A stretch of DNA of 64,000 nt. It comes from Ruegeria aquimaris. Its GTDB lineage: Bacteria; Pseudomonadota; Alphaproteobacteria; Rhodobacterales; Rhodobacteraceae. Both the position numbers and the translations under genes were made by a program. Location: NCBI RefSeq assembly GCF_025751555.1, contig NZ_JAOWLB010000002.1, positions 310,001 through 374,000 on the forward strand, written 5' to 3'. The notes under the pieces are model-generated. The model ran no database searches. It was given only the letters and a program-made list of their open reading frames with translations, and had not been told where the DNA came from. Positions 27,910-38,636 of this stretch are shown one piece after another; the stretch's first letter is position 1; each line of letters opens with the position of its first letter.

Positions 27910-28846
27910 ATAGGTACTTCAATCCACTATCGCAAATCATGACTCCGACTGTTCCCCCGGCTTCCGGCCCGGCCAACAGGCGCAATGCGGCAGCCACATT
28001 GGCACCGGCTGAAAAGCCGCCGAATATTCCCTCTTCCCGCGCCAACGCCCTTGCGGTCTCGCGCGCCTCCGCGCCGCTGACCTGAACAAAACCATCCACA
28101 GGCACTCCCATCAGGAAATCGAGATCAGCCATCGCATAGCCACCCCCCTGGATAGGATGGGAAGGACATGTGGCATCCAACCCGGCCAGCACCGCGGCGC
28201 CTTCGGGTTCGACAACATATCCGCGCATGTCCGGCTGGAACCGGCGCAGCCCTTCCATGACTCCGCCGAGTGTTCCGCCAGATCCGACAAAATCGACAAA
28301 TGCGGTCAGCTCGCCATCCGAATCCGCCCACAATTCAGGCGCGGTGGTCTGCGCATGCGACAGGGCATTGCCGGAATGGTGGAACTGGTCGGCCCGGAAC
28401 GCCACGCGTTCCATCGTGATCCGTCGCGCTGCTTCTTCCACCAGCGCAAGATCAGCTCCGGACACTTGCCCGGGCAAAGAACCAGACGCCTGATCGACCA
28501 GAACCACTTCGGCCCCAAGCGCCGCCATCATGCGCGCCCGCTCTGCCGAGTTGCCCCGGCTCATCACCGCAACAAACGGGTATCCACGAATGGCACAAAC
28601 AATAGCCAAACCCGTCCCCATATTGCCGGATGTCAGTTCCACCACAGTCTGGCCGGGCCGCAGCGAACCATCGGCCTCAGCCGCAGAGATAATTCCAAGC
28701 GCCGCGCGATCCTTCTTCGAGAACCCAGGATTCAGATAGTCGAGCTTGGCCAGAATGCGCCCTTGCAACCCGCGCGCCGCCACCATCCGGTCCAGCCAGA
28801 TGGCGGGTGTCCCTCCAATCGCCTCGACAATCGAATTCAGCGCCAT
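27890..28846 (-). CDS. cysteine-synthase-like PLP enzyme
   Basis: A 318-residue fold-type II PLP protein of the CysK/CBS group. The PLP lysine is in LNPGFSKKDRAALGII, the substrate-carboxylate loop in VVELTSGNMGTGLAIV and the PLP phosphate loop in DFVGSGGTLGGVMEGL. In classical CysK the loops read KDR-A, TSGNTG and GTGGT; here Met replaces Thr in TSGNMG and Ser replaces Thr in GSGGT, so the substrate may differ from O-acetylserine. The start at 28846 has GAAGAGGTTCTG upstream; an earlier in-frame start at 28891 is less likely. It lies 57 bases downstream of tdh on the same strand and may be part of the kbl-tdh transcript. Confidence 0.87.
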   Translation of the reverse strand: MALNSIVEAIGGTPAIWLDRMVAARGLQGRILAKLDYLNPGFSKKDRAALGIISAAEADGSLRPGQTVVELTSGNMGTGLAIVCAIRGYPFVAVMSRGNSAERARMMAALGAEVVLVDQASGSLPGQVSGADLALVEEAARRITMERVAFRADQFHHSGNALSHAQTTAPELWADSDGELTAFVDFVGSGGTLGGVMEGLRRFQPDMRGYVVEPEGAAVLAGLDATCPSHPIQGGGYAMADLDFLMGVPVDGFVQVSGAEARETARALAREEGIFGGFSAGANVAAALRLLAGPEAGGTVGVMICDSGLKYLSTDLWE

Positions 28847-28903
28847 CAGAACCTCTTCATCGTATTGAACTGCTCCTGGGTCCAGAGGCACAGTACCCGG
28901 CGC

Positions 28904-29946
<1,043 letters not shown>

Positions 29947-29947
<1 letters not shown>

Positions 29948-31131
29948 CAGATCACCCCCAATGCCTTGCCTGCGGTGGCAAACGCGGCCAGCGCGCGGTC
30001 CAGTTCCGCTCGTGTCAGGGCGGCGTTCATCTGGGTGCGGATACGCGCCTGTCCGCGCGGTACCACCGGAAAGAAAAAGCCCGAGACATAGACACCCTCG
30101 TCAAAGAGGCGCGCCGCCATGTCCTGCGCCAGCTTGGCCTCACCCAGCATCACCGGGATGATCGGGTGTTCGCCCTGCAAGAGGTCAAAGCCCAGGTCAG
30201 TAAGCCCGGCACGCCAATAGCGGGCATTGTCGAACAGCCGCGCGCGCAGGTCGGCGCCCTCTTCGACCAGCCGGATCGCCTCAATTCCGGCCGCCACGAT
30301 GGCAGGTGGCAGCGAGTTAGAGAACAGATAGGGCCGCGCCCGCTGACGCAGCAGGTCGATGACCGGCTGCGGACCGGCGATATAGCCGCCGATGGCTCCG
30401 CCCAGCGCCTTGCCCAGCGTGCCGGTCAGGATATCCACGTCCAGCCCAAAATGTTCGGGCGTACCCGCGCCATGCGGCCCCATGAACCCGGTGGCGTGAC
30501 AATCATCGACCATCACCACCGCATCATATTGCTGCGCCAACCGGGTGATCTCGGGCAGGTTGGCCAGATAGCCATCCATCGAGAACACACCATCGGTGGC
30601 AATCATCACATGCCGCGCGCCATCGGCGCGGGCTTGTTTCAGCTGCGCCTCAAGATCACCCATGTCGCTGTTGGCATAGCGATAGCGTTTCGCCTTGCAG
30701 AGCCGGATCCCGTCGATGATCGAGGCATGGTTGAGCGCGTCCGAGACAATCGCGTCCTCAGGCCCCAGAAGCGGTTCGAACAGCCCGCCATTGGCGTCGA
30801 AACAGGCGGCGAACAGGATCGCGTCATCCTTGTTCAGGAACCGCGCCAGCCGCTGCTCCAATTCGCGGTGAATGTCCTGCGTGCCGCAGATGAAGCGGAC
30901 CGAGGCCATGCCGAACCCCTTGGGCTCCAGCGCGTCGCGCGCGGCGGCGATCAAGGCCGGGTGATCGGCCAGACCCAGATAGTTGTTGGCGCACAGGTTG
31001 ATCACCTGCCGGTCGCCGACGGTGATTTCACCGCCCTGAGGTGAGGTGATCAGCCGCTCGCGTTTATAGAGGCCCTCGGCCTCGATCTGGGCAAGCGTAT
31101 CGGTGAGATGGGACAGAAAGGATTGGGACAT
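29947..31131 (-). CDS. kbl: 2-amino-3-ketobutyrate CoA ligase (glycine C-acetyltransferase)
   Basis: A 394-residue alpha-oxoamine synthase that cleaves 2-amino-3-ketobutyrate with CoA to glycine and acetyl-CoA. The PLP lysine is in [15 protein letters not shown], the cofactor-stacking histidine and Asp in [16 protein letters not shown], and the N terminus [20 protein letters not shown], then [15 protein letters not shown], matches the family. The product of tdh is its substrate and the two genes overlap by one base, so they form the tdh pathway operon with kbl first. The 95 bases upstream hold ATTCC-N8-GGAAT (31174-31191), a small dyad that could be an operator. Confidence 0.97.
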
Positions 31132-31226
31132 TGCGACCTCCGATTTGAGGCAATGTCTAGCATAACGGATATGATTCCGAAATAGGGGAATTCACTATGT
31201 TGGACAAAAATCCGTGAAACTGGACA

Positions 31227-32465
31227 TCAACGCTCTTGCTTGCCCAAAGGTACCACATTGGGCACCGGATCGGGGGCCAGTTCCTCGAAATCGAAATTGT
31301 CCAGCCGCTGCGCCCGCCGCCCGGCCTTGTCGGCGCTGATCTTGATCTCCGAGATATCCTTGGCCGCTTGCCCGAAATGGCGGTCCAGGTTCTCGACCCG
31401 GTCGCCCAGCCGTTCCACATCCTTGTGCAGCAGGCTCAACTCCTTGCGGATGGCGCCGGCCTGTTCGCGCATCCGCGCGTCCTTGAGAATGGCGCGCATG
31501 GTGTTGAGCGTCGCCATGCAGGTGGTGGGCGACACGATCCAGACCCGCGCGGCGAAGCCTTCGCGCACGATATCGGCAAAATTGGCGTGCAACTCGGCAT
31601 AGACCGCCTCGGACGGCAGGAACAGCAGGGCGCCATCGGCGGTTTCGCCCTCGATGATGTATCGCTCCGAGATTGCCTTGATATGCGCCCGCACGGCGGT
31701 TTTCATCTGGCGCGCGGCCTCGGCCAGTTGCGGCGGAGTCTCGGCCCGGCGCAACGCCTCATAGGCCTCCAGCGGGAACTTGCTGTCGATCACGATCGGG
31801 CCGGGCGGATTGGGCAGGTGGATCAGGCAATCGGCCCGCCGCCCGTTCGACAGCGTATGTTGCAGGGAATAGCTGTCACTCGGCAGCGCCTTGGACACGA
31901 TATCGTTGAGCTGGATTTCGCCAAACGCGCCGCGAGTCTGCTTGTTGGACAGGATGTCCTGAAGCGACAGCACATCGCCCGACAGCTTGGTGATATTGTC
32001 CTGCGCCTTGTCGATGGCCGCCAGCCGTTCCTGCAATTGCGTCAGCGAGGTGGCGGTCTGTTTAGAGCTGCCATGCAGGGTGGTGCTCATCTTCTCCTGC
32101 ATCTCAGTCAGGGCACGTTGCGCGCGCATGGCATTGTCGGCCAGCCGGTCGTTCATGTGCTGCTGCACGGCGGACAACCGCGCCTCGACCGTCTGGATCA
32201 TTTGTACCTGCGCGTTGGCCTGCGCGTCCGAGACATGCGCCAGTCCGCCCCGCAACTGTTCCTGCCCCATGCTCAGTTGCTGCACGTTCTGGCCCAGAAA
32301 GGCGAGTTGCTGCGCCATCGGCTCGGTCGTCCGGGCCGAGCGGTTAGCGGCGCGTAGCGCAAGAAACAGCATGAGCAGGATCAACAGCACGATAGCAGCG
32401 GCGCCCAGAACCGCCATCACGATAGGGTCCTGCAAGGAATAGCTGTGATCGCCGATCTGAATCAT
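31227..32465 (-). CDS. rmuC: DNA recombination protein RmuC
   Basis: A 412-residue RmuC-family protein. It has one N-terminal membrane helix (IVMAVLGAAAIVLLILLMLF), a long coiled-coil segment from about residue 40 to 170, and the RmuC core with FGEIQLNDIVSKALPSDSYS, VIDSKFPLEAYEALRRA and LLFLPSEAVYAELHANF. The core is distantly related to PD-(D/E)xK nucleases (the VIDSKFPLE block). In E. coli RmuC limits inversion at short inverted repeats. Its gene lies 57 bases downstream of mutL on the same strand, so the two genome-stability genes are probably cotranscribed. The C terminus (VPNVVPLGKQER) is usual. Confidence 0.94.
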   Translation of the reverse strand: MIQIGDHSYSLQDPIVMAVLGAAAIVLLILLMLFLALRAANRSARTTEPMAQQLAFLGQNVQQLSMGQEQLRGGLAHVSDAQANAQVQMIQTVEARLSAVQQHMNDRLADNAMRAQRALTEMQEKMSTTLHGSSKQTATSLTQLQERLAAIDKAQDNITKLSGDVLSLQDILSNKQTRGAFGEIQLNDIVSKALPSDSYSLQHTLSNGRRADCLIHLPNPPGPIVIDSKFPLEAYEALRRAETPPQLAEAARQMKTAVRAHIKAISERYIIEGETADGALLFLPSEAVYAELHANFADIVREGFAARVWIVSPTTCMATLNTMRAILKDARMREQAGAIRKELSLLHKDVERLGDRVENLDRHFGQAAKDISEIKISADKAGRRAQRLDNFDFEELAPDPVPNVVPLGKQER

Positions 32466-32522
32466 GGTCCGCTCGCCTGTTCTTGTTTTGTTTTCAACTC
32501 CTATCCGGGATCGCCACCCGGA

Positions 32523-34388
32523 TCAACTGCGTCCGAACAGCCGCTCGATATCGCTGAGTTTCAGTTCCACATAGGTGGGGCGCCCGTGGTTGCATTGGCC
32601 GGAATGGGGCGTCGCCTCCATCTCGCGCAAGAGCGCGTTCATCTCTTCGCCCCGCATGCGGCGGCCCGACCGGATCGATCCGTGACAGGCGACCCGGCTC
32701 AGGATCGCCTCGATCCGGGCCTGAAGCGTGGCGCTTTCGCCCTGATCGGCCAATTCGTCGAGGATATCGCGGAGCATCGCGCCCGCATCCACCGGCCCCA
32801 GGATCGCCGGGGTTTCACGCACCGCAACCGCACCGCCGCCAAAGGGCTCGATCATCAGGCCAAGGCGCGAGAGATCGTCGGAGAGATCGAGCAGACGCGC
32901 GCAATCGGCGTTGGAAAGCTCCACGATCTCGGGGATCAGCAGCGCCTGCGCCGCAACGCCGTTCTCGGCCATCTGACGCTTGAGTTTCTCATAGACCAAC
33001 CGTTCATGCGCGGCGTGCTGGTCGACGATGACCATGCCATCGGCGGTTTGGGCGATGATGTAGTTTTCGTGCACCTGCCCGCGCGCCGCGCCCAGCGGCA
33101 GGGATTCGGGCGGGGTTTCGGCGGCTGGCTCCTCCGCCCTGCGGGCGTCCTCGCCGAGATCGGTTTCGACCATGCGACCGCTATAGCTGCCGGAGAGTTC
33201 GGCAAACCCGGGCGCCTGTGCCTGATAGGCGGCTGCGCGCGCGGCGGGTGAGGGCCGGTCCATCTGGTAGATGCGCGCGCCGGTCTGTTCCGGCCGCATC
33301 GCTCCCAGCGTCGCACCGGCCACGGTGGTCGAGGCACGATGCCCGGCCTCGGCTAAGGCATGCCGCAGGGCCGAGACGATCAGCCCCCGCGCCACGCCGG
33401 GATCGCGAAACCGCACCTCGGATTTTGCCGGGTGCACGTTCACGTCGACCAGGGTCGGATCGCAGTCGATGAACAGGGCTGCCGCCGGGTGCCGATCGCG
33501 GCTGAGAAAGTCGAAATAGGCCGCCCTCAGCGCTCCGGTCAGCATCTTGTCCCGCACCGGGCGCCCGTTGACGAAAAGATACTGCGCCACCGCCGCACCA
33601 CGCGAATAGGTGGGCAAAGCCGCATAGCCGTAGAGCCGCAACCCCTCGCGCATCGTGTCGATGCGCAGGGCGTTGTCAGTGAACTCGCGCCCCATCACCC
33701 GGCCCAGCCGGTCGCGCAGCGCGTCAAAGAGGTCGCCGGTTTCCGCATCGGCGCGGAACACAAGCCGCCCCTCGACACCATCGGAGACGTCGCGCAGGGT
33801 GAAGGAAACCGAGGGTTCGGCCATGGCCAACCGCTTGACCGTATCGGTCACCGCCTGCGCCTCGGCGCGGTCGGTGCGCATGAATTTGAGCCGCGCTGGC
33901 GTGGCAAAGAAGAGATCGCGCAATTCCACCACGGTGCCCGCGCGCAGGGCGGCGGGTTTCACCGGGTCGACCCGGCCGCCCGAGACACGGATACTGGCGG
34001 CCTCGGCGCCCGGGGCGCGGCTGGTGATGGTCAGCCGCCCGACCGAGCCCAGCGAAGGCAGCGCCTCGCCCCGGAACCCGAAAGTGTGGATGTTGAGAAG
34101 GTCGGACCCGTCGATCTTGGACGTCGCATGGCGAGCCAATGCCAATGGCAATTGATCGGGCGTCATACCGCAGCCGTCATCGGTGACCCGGATCAGCGTC
34201 TTGCCACCATCCGCCAGGTCGATGCCGATGCGCGTGGCCCCGGCATCAATGGCATTTTCGACCAGTTCCTTGACCGCCGAGGCCGGACGCTCCACCACTT
34301 CGCCTGCCGCGATCCGATTGATCGCGGTTTCATCGAGTTGCCGAATGACCGGTCGAGAATCGCTGATATTGGGGTTCAGGTTTGCCAT
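32523..34388 (-). CDS. mutL: DNA mismatch repair protein MutL
   Basis: A 621-residue MutL. The N-terminal GHKL ATPase shows [20 protein letters not shown] with [11 protein letters not shown], and [15 protein letters not shown] variable linker runs from about residue 330 to 425. The C-terminal dimerisation domain contains [15 protein letters not shown] (from Asp456), which fits the DQHA-x2-E-x4-E endonuclease motif, together with [10 protein letters not shown] and GQCNHGRPT, so this is the nicking type expected in bacteria without MutH. The ATG at 34388 is first of a likely mutL-rmuC operon. The 267 bases upstream to the transporter gene show no convincing coding sequence. Confidence 0.97.
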   Translation of the reverse strand: MANLNPNISDSRPVIRQLDETAINRIAAGEVVERPASAVKELVENAIDAGATRIGIDLADGGKTLIRVTDDGCGMTPDQLPLALARHATSKIDGSDLLNIHTFGFRGEALPSLGSVGRLTITSRAPGAEAASIRVSGGRVDPVKPAALRAGTVVELRDLFFATPARLKFMRTDRAEAQAVTDTVKRLAMAEPSVSFTLRDVSDGVEGRLVFRADAETGDLFDALRDRLGRVMGREFTDNALRIDTMREGLRLYGYAALPTYSRGAAVAQYLFVNGRPVRDKMLTGALRAAYFDFLSRDRHPAAALFIDCDPTLVDVNVHPAKSEVRFRDPGVARGLIVSALRHALAEAGHRASTTVAGATLGAMRPEQTGARIYQMDRPSPAARAAAYQAQAPGFAELSGSYSGRMVETDLGEDARRAEEPAAETPPESLPLGAARGQVHENYIIAQTADGMVIVDQHAAHERLVYEKLKRQMAENGVAAQALLIPEIVELSNADCARLLDLSDDLSRLGLMIEPFGGGAVAVRETPAILGPVDAGAMLRDILDELADQGESATLQARIEAILSRVACHGSIRSGRRMRGEEMNALLREMEATPHSGQCNHGRPTYVELKLSDIERLFGRS

Positions 34389-34655
34389 ACCCCTACACCT
34401 AGCATGTTGGCGCGCGATTCTGCCACCGGTTTGATGGCGAACGCTGCCCGGTATTCGGATGGATCACCATGCCGGTTTCAGCATGGTCAATCGGCCGCAA
34501 CACCGGACAGCGCGTGAGTGGTGGCGCGGGCCAGCCCCAACTGACCCTTCCAGCCGTCCATAGCTAGGCTGTTGGACCAAGGCTTTCCAGAGGCAGCAGG
34601 GTACTCCGGTAGGGATTGGCCGAAATGATGAAAGTTCTGGTGGTTATGCGCTGTT

Positions 34656-35585
34656 TCAGACCTGAACCGGTGCACCGCTTCGTGTCCGGCAGGGACCGAA
34701 GCGGGCGGCAAGCGCCAGAATCAGACCTGAGATCGTCGCGATCATGCCCGCCGCACTAACCGCGTCGCGCGCACCCAGCCACAGCGGCCCGTAGCCCGCC
34801 AGCACATAGCCCAGCACCGCCGAGAGGATGGCGAAAATAACGCTCCACCCCACCTGCCCTTCGAGCGTGTTGGTCATCATGCGCGCTGCGGCGGGCGGAC
34901 AGATGAACATGGCGATGACGATGATCGAGCCGACCGCGTCAAAGGCCGCAACCGCCGCAACCGCCGCGACGATGACCAGCGCAAGGCCCAACAGATTGGT
35001 GCGGATGCCCAGCGTGCGGGCAAACCCTGCGTCAAAGGTGGAGAGTTTCAGGGCCCGCCAGAACAGCCAGATGAAGCCTGCCACCCCGATCAGCGTGACC
35101 AGGATGCGCGCCAGTTCCACCGGCAGTCCGGCCAGGGCCACCGGATCGAGCAGCGAGGCCCAGCCGGTGGCATCCAGCCAGATCAGGCTTTCCAGATTGC
35201 CGTAAAGCGCATGTTCCACATCCAGGTGCACGGTCGATGTGTCGGTCTGCTCCAACAGCAGCACCCCGGCGGCAAACATGGTGGTAAAGACCACGCCCAT
35301 CGCCGCGCCCGGCTCGATCCGGCCTAGACGGCGGATCGCCTCGATCAGCACCACCGCGACCACGGCAGCCCCGGCAGCGCCCAGCATCATCGGCCAGGCG
35401 GCGATGACTCCGGTCAACAGAAAGGCGACCACGATGCCCGGCAACACCACATGGCTGATCGCATCGCCGATCAGCGCCTGCCGACGCAACACCAGGAAAT
35501 TGCCGGGCAGGGCACAGGCCACGGCGGCAAGAACGCCGATCAACAGCGGTGTCAGTGACAGCGGGACAAACTCGGAACCGTTCAT
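34656..35585 (-). CDS. metal ABC transporter permease, second subunit
   Basis: A 309-residue membrane protein with eight or nine hydrophobic segments, of the ABC-3 family (SitD/MntD/ZnuB type). It begins FVPLSLTPLLIGVLAAVACA, followed by the typical GNFLVLRRQALIGDAISHVVLPG block, and later has AFDAVGSIIVIAMFICPPAAARM, which contains the conserved G-x-I-x5-PPA-A loop contacting the ATPase. It overlaps the upstream permease by 4 bases (ATGA) and is last in a four-gene operon. The C-terminal tail (ARFGPCRTRSGAPVQV) is short. Two distinct permeases in one operon point to a SitABCD-type manganese/iron system, not ZnuABC, which has only one. Confidence 0.93.
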   Translation of the reverse strand: MNGSEFVPLSLTPLLIGVLAAVACALPGNFLVLRRQALIGDAISHVVLPGIVVAFLLTGVIAAWPMMLGAAGAAVVAVVLIEAIRRLGRIEPGAAMGVVFTTMFAAGVLLLEQTDTSTVHLDVEHALYGNLESLIWLDATGWASLLDPVALAGLPVELARILVTLIGVAGFIWLFWRALKLSTFDAGFARTLGIRTNLLGLALVIVAAVAAVAAFDAVGSIIVIAMFICPPAAARMMTNTLEGQVGWSVIFAILSAVLGYVLAGYGPLWLGARDAVSAAGMIATISGLILALAARFGPCRTRSGAPVQV

Positions 35586-36787
35586 GCCAGGACCTCCTGC
35601 GGGCCGCCGATGCGGCTGTCGATTTCGGCAATCTGGTCACGGGTCAGCACAGTCTCGATGTCGCGCAACCCGTCATAGAGCGCGGCCGCGGCTTCATGGG
35701 CGTGGTCGGCGCGCACGATCTGCCACCGCTTTTCGTCGCGCAGCGCCTTGGCTGCACGCGCGCGGCCCGCATCTGTGGCCACCCCGTCCGCGCGTACCAG
35801 ATCGGCACGGCGCAACAGTCGCAGCGTCAGTTGTTCATAGATCGGTTGTCCCTGCGCCAGCGCCAGCAGCCCCTGCCGCAGATGTACCCGGCGCTGGAAC
35901 CGCAGGTGGCGCAACAGCGCGGCCAGCACCCCGCGCCCCGGTGCCACCAGAAGCGACAGCGCAAAGAAGGCGAAGGCCACCAGCACGATGATCGGCCCGG
36001 TGGGCAGATTGGGGGCCGAGGCCGAGATCGCCGCACCCAGATAACCCGCCAGACCGCCGGTCAACCCGCTTAGCAGCACCACGCGATCCGAGCGCTCGGT
36101 CCAGAACCGCGCGGTGACCGGCGGGATGATCAAGAGCGCCACGATCAGGATCAGGCCCACGATCTTCAGCCCGATGACGGTGACCGCCATAACCAGCCCC
36201 ATCATCGCCAGATCGACCCGGTGCACCGGCACCCCGCGCGCGGCGGCATATTCAGGGTCAAAGGCCACCAGCGTCATCGGGCGGCGGATCAGCAGGATCA
36301 GCGCCAGCGTACCCGCGCCGCCCAACGCAATCACCAGCGCATCGGCCCAGAGCATGCCCGCGGTAGACCCCAGCAGGAACCCCTCCAACCCCGCCTGACG
36401 CCCAACACCCAGAGTCTGGATCACCGTCAGCAGCACAATGCCGAAGCCGAAGAACACTGACAGCACCGCGCCGATCGCCGCGTCTTCGGCCAGGCGCGTG
36501 TTGCGTGTCAACCAGTTCAGGCACAAAAGCCCGATCCAGGCCGAGAGCGCCGATCCAGCCAGCAGGCCCGGCAGGCTGCGCCCGTCGCCGCCCAGCGCCA
36601 CCATCAGCAGAAAGGCCAGACAGATGCCGGGCAGCGTCGCATGGCTGATCGCGTCACTGACCAGTGCGCGCTTGCGCAGGAACAGGAAGGTGCCGGTCAC
36701 CCCGGCCGAAATGCCCAACAAGGTCGCACCAACCGCGACCAGCGTGGCGTTATAGCCCAGTTGCAGCAAGAGCGCGTCGCGCAGCAT
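35582..36787 (-). CDS. metal ABC transporter permease with C-terminal regulator-like tail
   Basis: A 401-residue protein. Residues 1 to about 284 are an ABC-3 permease: TGTFLFLRKRALVSDAISHA, then AAARGVPVHRVDLAMMGLVM and IVGLILIVALLIIPPVTARF. Usual homologues end near there, but this one continues with about 117 hydrophilic residues (HLRFQRRVHLRQGLLALAQG ... LLRRADLVRADGVATDAGRA ... IETVLTRDQIAEIDSRIGGP). The tail looks like a winged-helix plus the metal-domain segment of DtxR/MntR regulators, an arrangement known from some SitC/MntC-type permeases. Whether it binds metal or gates transport is unknown. It lies 4 bases after the ATPase gene and overlaps the next permease by 4. Confidence 0.9.
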   Translation of the reverse strand: MLRDALLLQLGYNATLVAVGATLLGISAGVTGTFLFLRKRALVSDAISHATLPGICLAFLLMVALGGDGRSLPGLLAGSALSAWIGLLCLNWLTRNTRLAEDAAIGAVLSVFFGFGIVLLTVIQTLGVGRQAGLEGFLLGSTAGMLWADALVIALGGAGTLALILLIRRPMTLVAFDPEYAAARGVPVHRVDLAMMGLVMAVTVIGLKIVGLILIVALLIIPPVTARFWTERSDRVVLLSGLTGGLAGYLGAAISASAPNLPTGPIIVLVAFAFFALSLLVAPGRGVLAALLRHLRFQRRVHLRQGLLALAQGQPIYEQLTLRLLRRADLVRADGVATDAGRARAAKALRDEKRWQIVRADHAHEAAAALYDGLRDIETVLTRDQIAEIDSRIGGPQEVLA

Positions 36788-36791
36788 CGGA

Positions 36792-37595
36792 TCAGCCCAA
36801 CACGCGCGCCAGTTGGTCGACCTGCGCCGTTGCCAGCCGTCCGCCGTAGGCGGCTTGCAGATGGTCGGCGGTAAAGGTCTCGGCCACCGGCCCTTCGGCC
36901 ACGCGGCGGGTGTTGATCAGGAAGACATGGTCGAAATAGTCGCTCACCGTGGCCAGATCGTGATGCACCACGACCACGGTGCGCCCGGCCTCTTTCAGCG
37001 ACTTCAGAACCGAGATGATCGCCTTTTCCGTCGCCGCATCGACACCGGCAAAGGGTTCGTCCAACAGATAAAGATCGGCGTCTTGCGCCAGCGCGCGAGC
37101 CAGGAACACCCGCTGCTGCTGGCCACCCGACAATTGGCCGATCTGCCGGTCGGCGAAATCGCGCATGCCGACGCGCGCGAGGCAATCGAGCGCCCGCGCC
37201 TTGTGCCGCGCATGCAAGCGGCCAAGCAGGCCAAGTTCGCGATATAGCCCCATCAGAACAACGTCGATCACCCGGGTCGGGAAATCCCAGTCGACACTGG
37301 CGCGCTGCGGAACATAGGCGATCTGTGCGCGCTGTTCCTCAAGCGGGCGGCCAAACACGGTGACCTGCCCCGACAGCGGCTTGACGATGCCCAGCGCCGC
37401 CTTGAGCAGGGTCGATTTCCCCGCCCCGTTCGGCCCGATGATCGCCGTCATCGCGCCCGGCTGCACCGTCATGTCCACCGAGAACACGGCCGGTTTCTGC
37501 CCGTAGGACACGGTCAGCCCGCGCACCGCCAGCGGGCTGGAGGCGATGCTGTTATCCGACAGACGGATACCCTTATCTGCGGCCAGTTCGATCAT
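36792..37595 (-). CDS. metal ABC transporter ATP-binding protein
   Basis: A 267-residue ABC ATPase of the manganese/zinc/iron importer group (SitB/MntB type). Walker A is IIGPNGAGKSTLLKAALG, the Q loop is AYVPQRASVDWDFP (the VPQR-xVDWDFP form is typical of Mn/Zn importers), the signature is GQLSGGQQQRVFLARALAQ and Walker B is LYLLDEPFAGVD, then the H loop VVVHHDLATV. The gene starts 3 bases after the binding-protein stop and ends 4 bases before the first permease, a tight operon. Confidence 0.96.
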   Translation of the reverse strand: MIELAADKGIRLSDNSIASSPLAVRGLTVSYGQKPAVFSVDMTVQPGAMTAIIGPNGAGKSTLLKAALGIVKPLSGQVTVFGRPLEEQRAQIAYVPQRASVDWDFPTRVIDVVLMGLYRELGLLGRLHARHKARALDCLARVGMRDFADRQIGQLSGGQQQRVFLARALAQDADLYLLDEPFAGVDAATEKAIISVLKSLKEAGRTVVVVHHDLATVSDYFDHVFLINTRRVAEGPVAETFTADHLQAAYGGRLATAQVDQLARVLG

Positions 37596-37598
37596 CGC

Positions 37599-38552
37599 TC
37601 AGAACCCCGCCGACAATTTGCCATCCATGCCGCGTGCCGGCACCTGCCCGCCCAATGCGGCGGCGATGGTGGTGATGTTGTGATCGAGCATGCCCAGATA
37701 GGTCCCCTCATAAGAGCCGTCAGGCCCCATCGCATCGGAAAAAAGCTCGCCGCCCACCTGCACCTGATGCCCCTGTGCCGCGGCGCCTTCGATCAGCGCC
37801 CGAACCGAGCGGTCCGAGACCGAGCTTTCGACAAAGACCGCCGTGATCTTGCGCGACACAAGCGTGTCGACCAGTTCCGCGATGCGGTTCAGCCCCGCCT
37901 CGGACTGGGTCGAGATGCCTTGCACGCCCAGAACTTCAAACCCATAGGACCGCCCGAAATAGCCGAACGCGTCATGCGCGGTGACCAGCACCCGTTTGCC
38001 CTCGGGCACCGTAGCCAGAACCGTTTCGGCGTAGTCGGACAACCGATCCAAATCGGCGATATGGCGGGCGGCATTTGCAGCAAAGGTCTCGGCGGCCTCG
38101 GGGCGGGTCTCGGTCAGGGCACGCGCGACCTCGGCGACCACCTCGCGCCACAGATCCGGGGTCATCCAGACATGCGGGTCGAACTTGTCGGCATAGTCGT
38201 CATGGGCGCGCAGGCGCGCGGGCTCGATGCCTTCGGCCACGGCAACCACCTGACGCTTGCGGCCAAGATCGTGGAAAAAGCTCTCCATCTGCGCTTCGAG
38301 GTAGAGGCCGTGCCACAGCACCAGATCGGCGCGGGTCATGGCGACGATGTCGCTGCGGGTTTGCCGATAGGCATGCGGGTCGACGCCCGGCCCCATCAGG
38401 CCGGTGACCTCGACCAGATCGCCGCCGACCTGCCGGGCGGCATCGGCGATCATGCCGGTGGTCGCCACCACACGCAACGGCGCGTCGGCCCAAGCGGCCA
38501 TAGGCAGGCTGCATGTCAGGACAAGTGCGGCAAGGAACCCACGGCGAATCAT
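37599..38552 (-). CDS. periplasmic Mn/Zn/Fe-binding protein
   Basis: A 317-residue cluster A-I (ZinT/TroA-type) solute-binding protein. MIRRGFLAALVLTCSLPMAA is the signal peptide, cleaved after AWA. Metal ligands fit the family pattern: His in GPGVDPHAYRQT, His in DKFDPHVWMTPDLW, Glu in ITAVFVESSVSDRS and Asp near the C terminus in SDAMGPDGSYEGTY. There is no His-rich loop of the kind found in zinc-specific ZnuA, so manganese (or iron) is more likely than zinc. It is the first gene of the operon and has two Fur/Mur-like boxes 38-84 bases upstream of its start. The start at 38552 is chosen because the longer frame lacks signal-peptide logic. Confidence 0.94.
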   Translation of the reverse strand: MIRRGFLAALVLTCSLPMAAWADAPLRVVATTGMIADAARQVGGDLVEVTGLMGPGVDPHAYRQTRSDIVAMTRADLVLWHGLYLEAQMESFFHDLGRKRQVVAVAEGIEPARLRAHDDYADKFDPHVWMTPDLWREVVAEVARALTETRPEAAETFAANAARHIADLDRLSDYAETVLATVPEGKRVLVTAHDAFGYFGRSYGFEVLGVQGISTQSEAGLNRIAELVDTLVSRKITAVFVESSVSDRSVRALIEGAAAQGHQVQVGGELFSDAMGPDGSYEGTYLGMLDHNITTIAAALGGQVPARGMDGKLSAGF

Positions 38553-38589
38553 CGCATACCTCGAAATCCAACTCTCATGCAGATGAATA

Positions 38590-38636
38590 TGAGAACCATT
38601 CGCAACTAAGTCAACGCAATTGAGAATTATTCGCAA
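38590..38636 (-). promoter_or_regulatory. paired Fur/Mur-like metal-response boxes
   Basis: TGAGAACCATTCGCAA (38590-38605) and TGAGAATTATTCGCAA (38621-38636) are two copies of one 16-base site, identical except for two central bases, 31 bases apart (three helical turns). The second contains the dyad GAAT-T-ATTC and fits a degenerate Fur-type 6-1-6 arrangement. Location directly before a manganese-type transporter suggests the alphaproteobacterial Mur regulator (or Fur) represses it when metal is plentiful. The regulator gene is not in this window. Confidence 0.78.

Noticed and set aside
31132-31226. Glycine or other riboswitch before kbl-tdh
   Set aside because: The gap to rmuC is only 95 bases and shows one small dyad; there is no room for, nor sign of, a tandem glycine aptamer.
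34389-34655. Possible small gene or transposase remnant upstream of mutL (a 74-codon frame on the minus strand at 34487-34711)
   Set aside because: The translated fragment has no motif I can name, overlaps the end of the permease gene, and no terminal repeats are seen. I see no supportable feature in this stretch.
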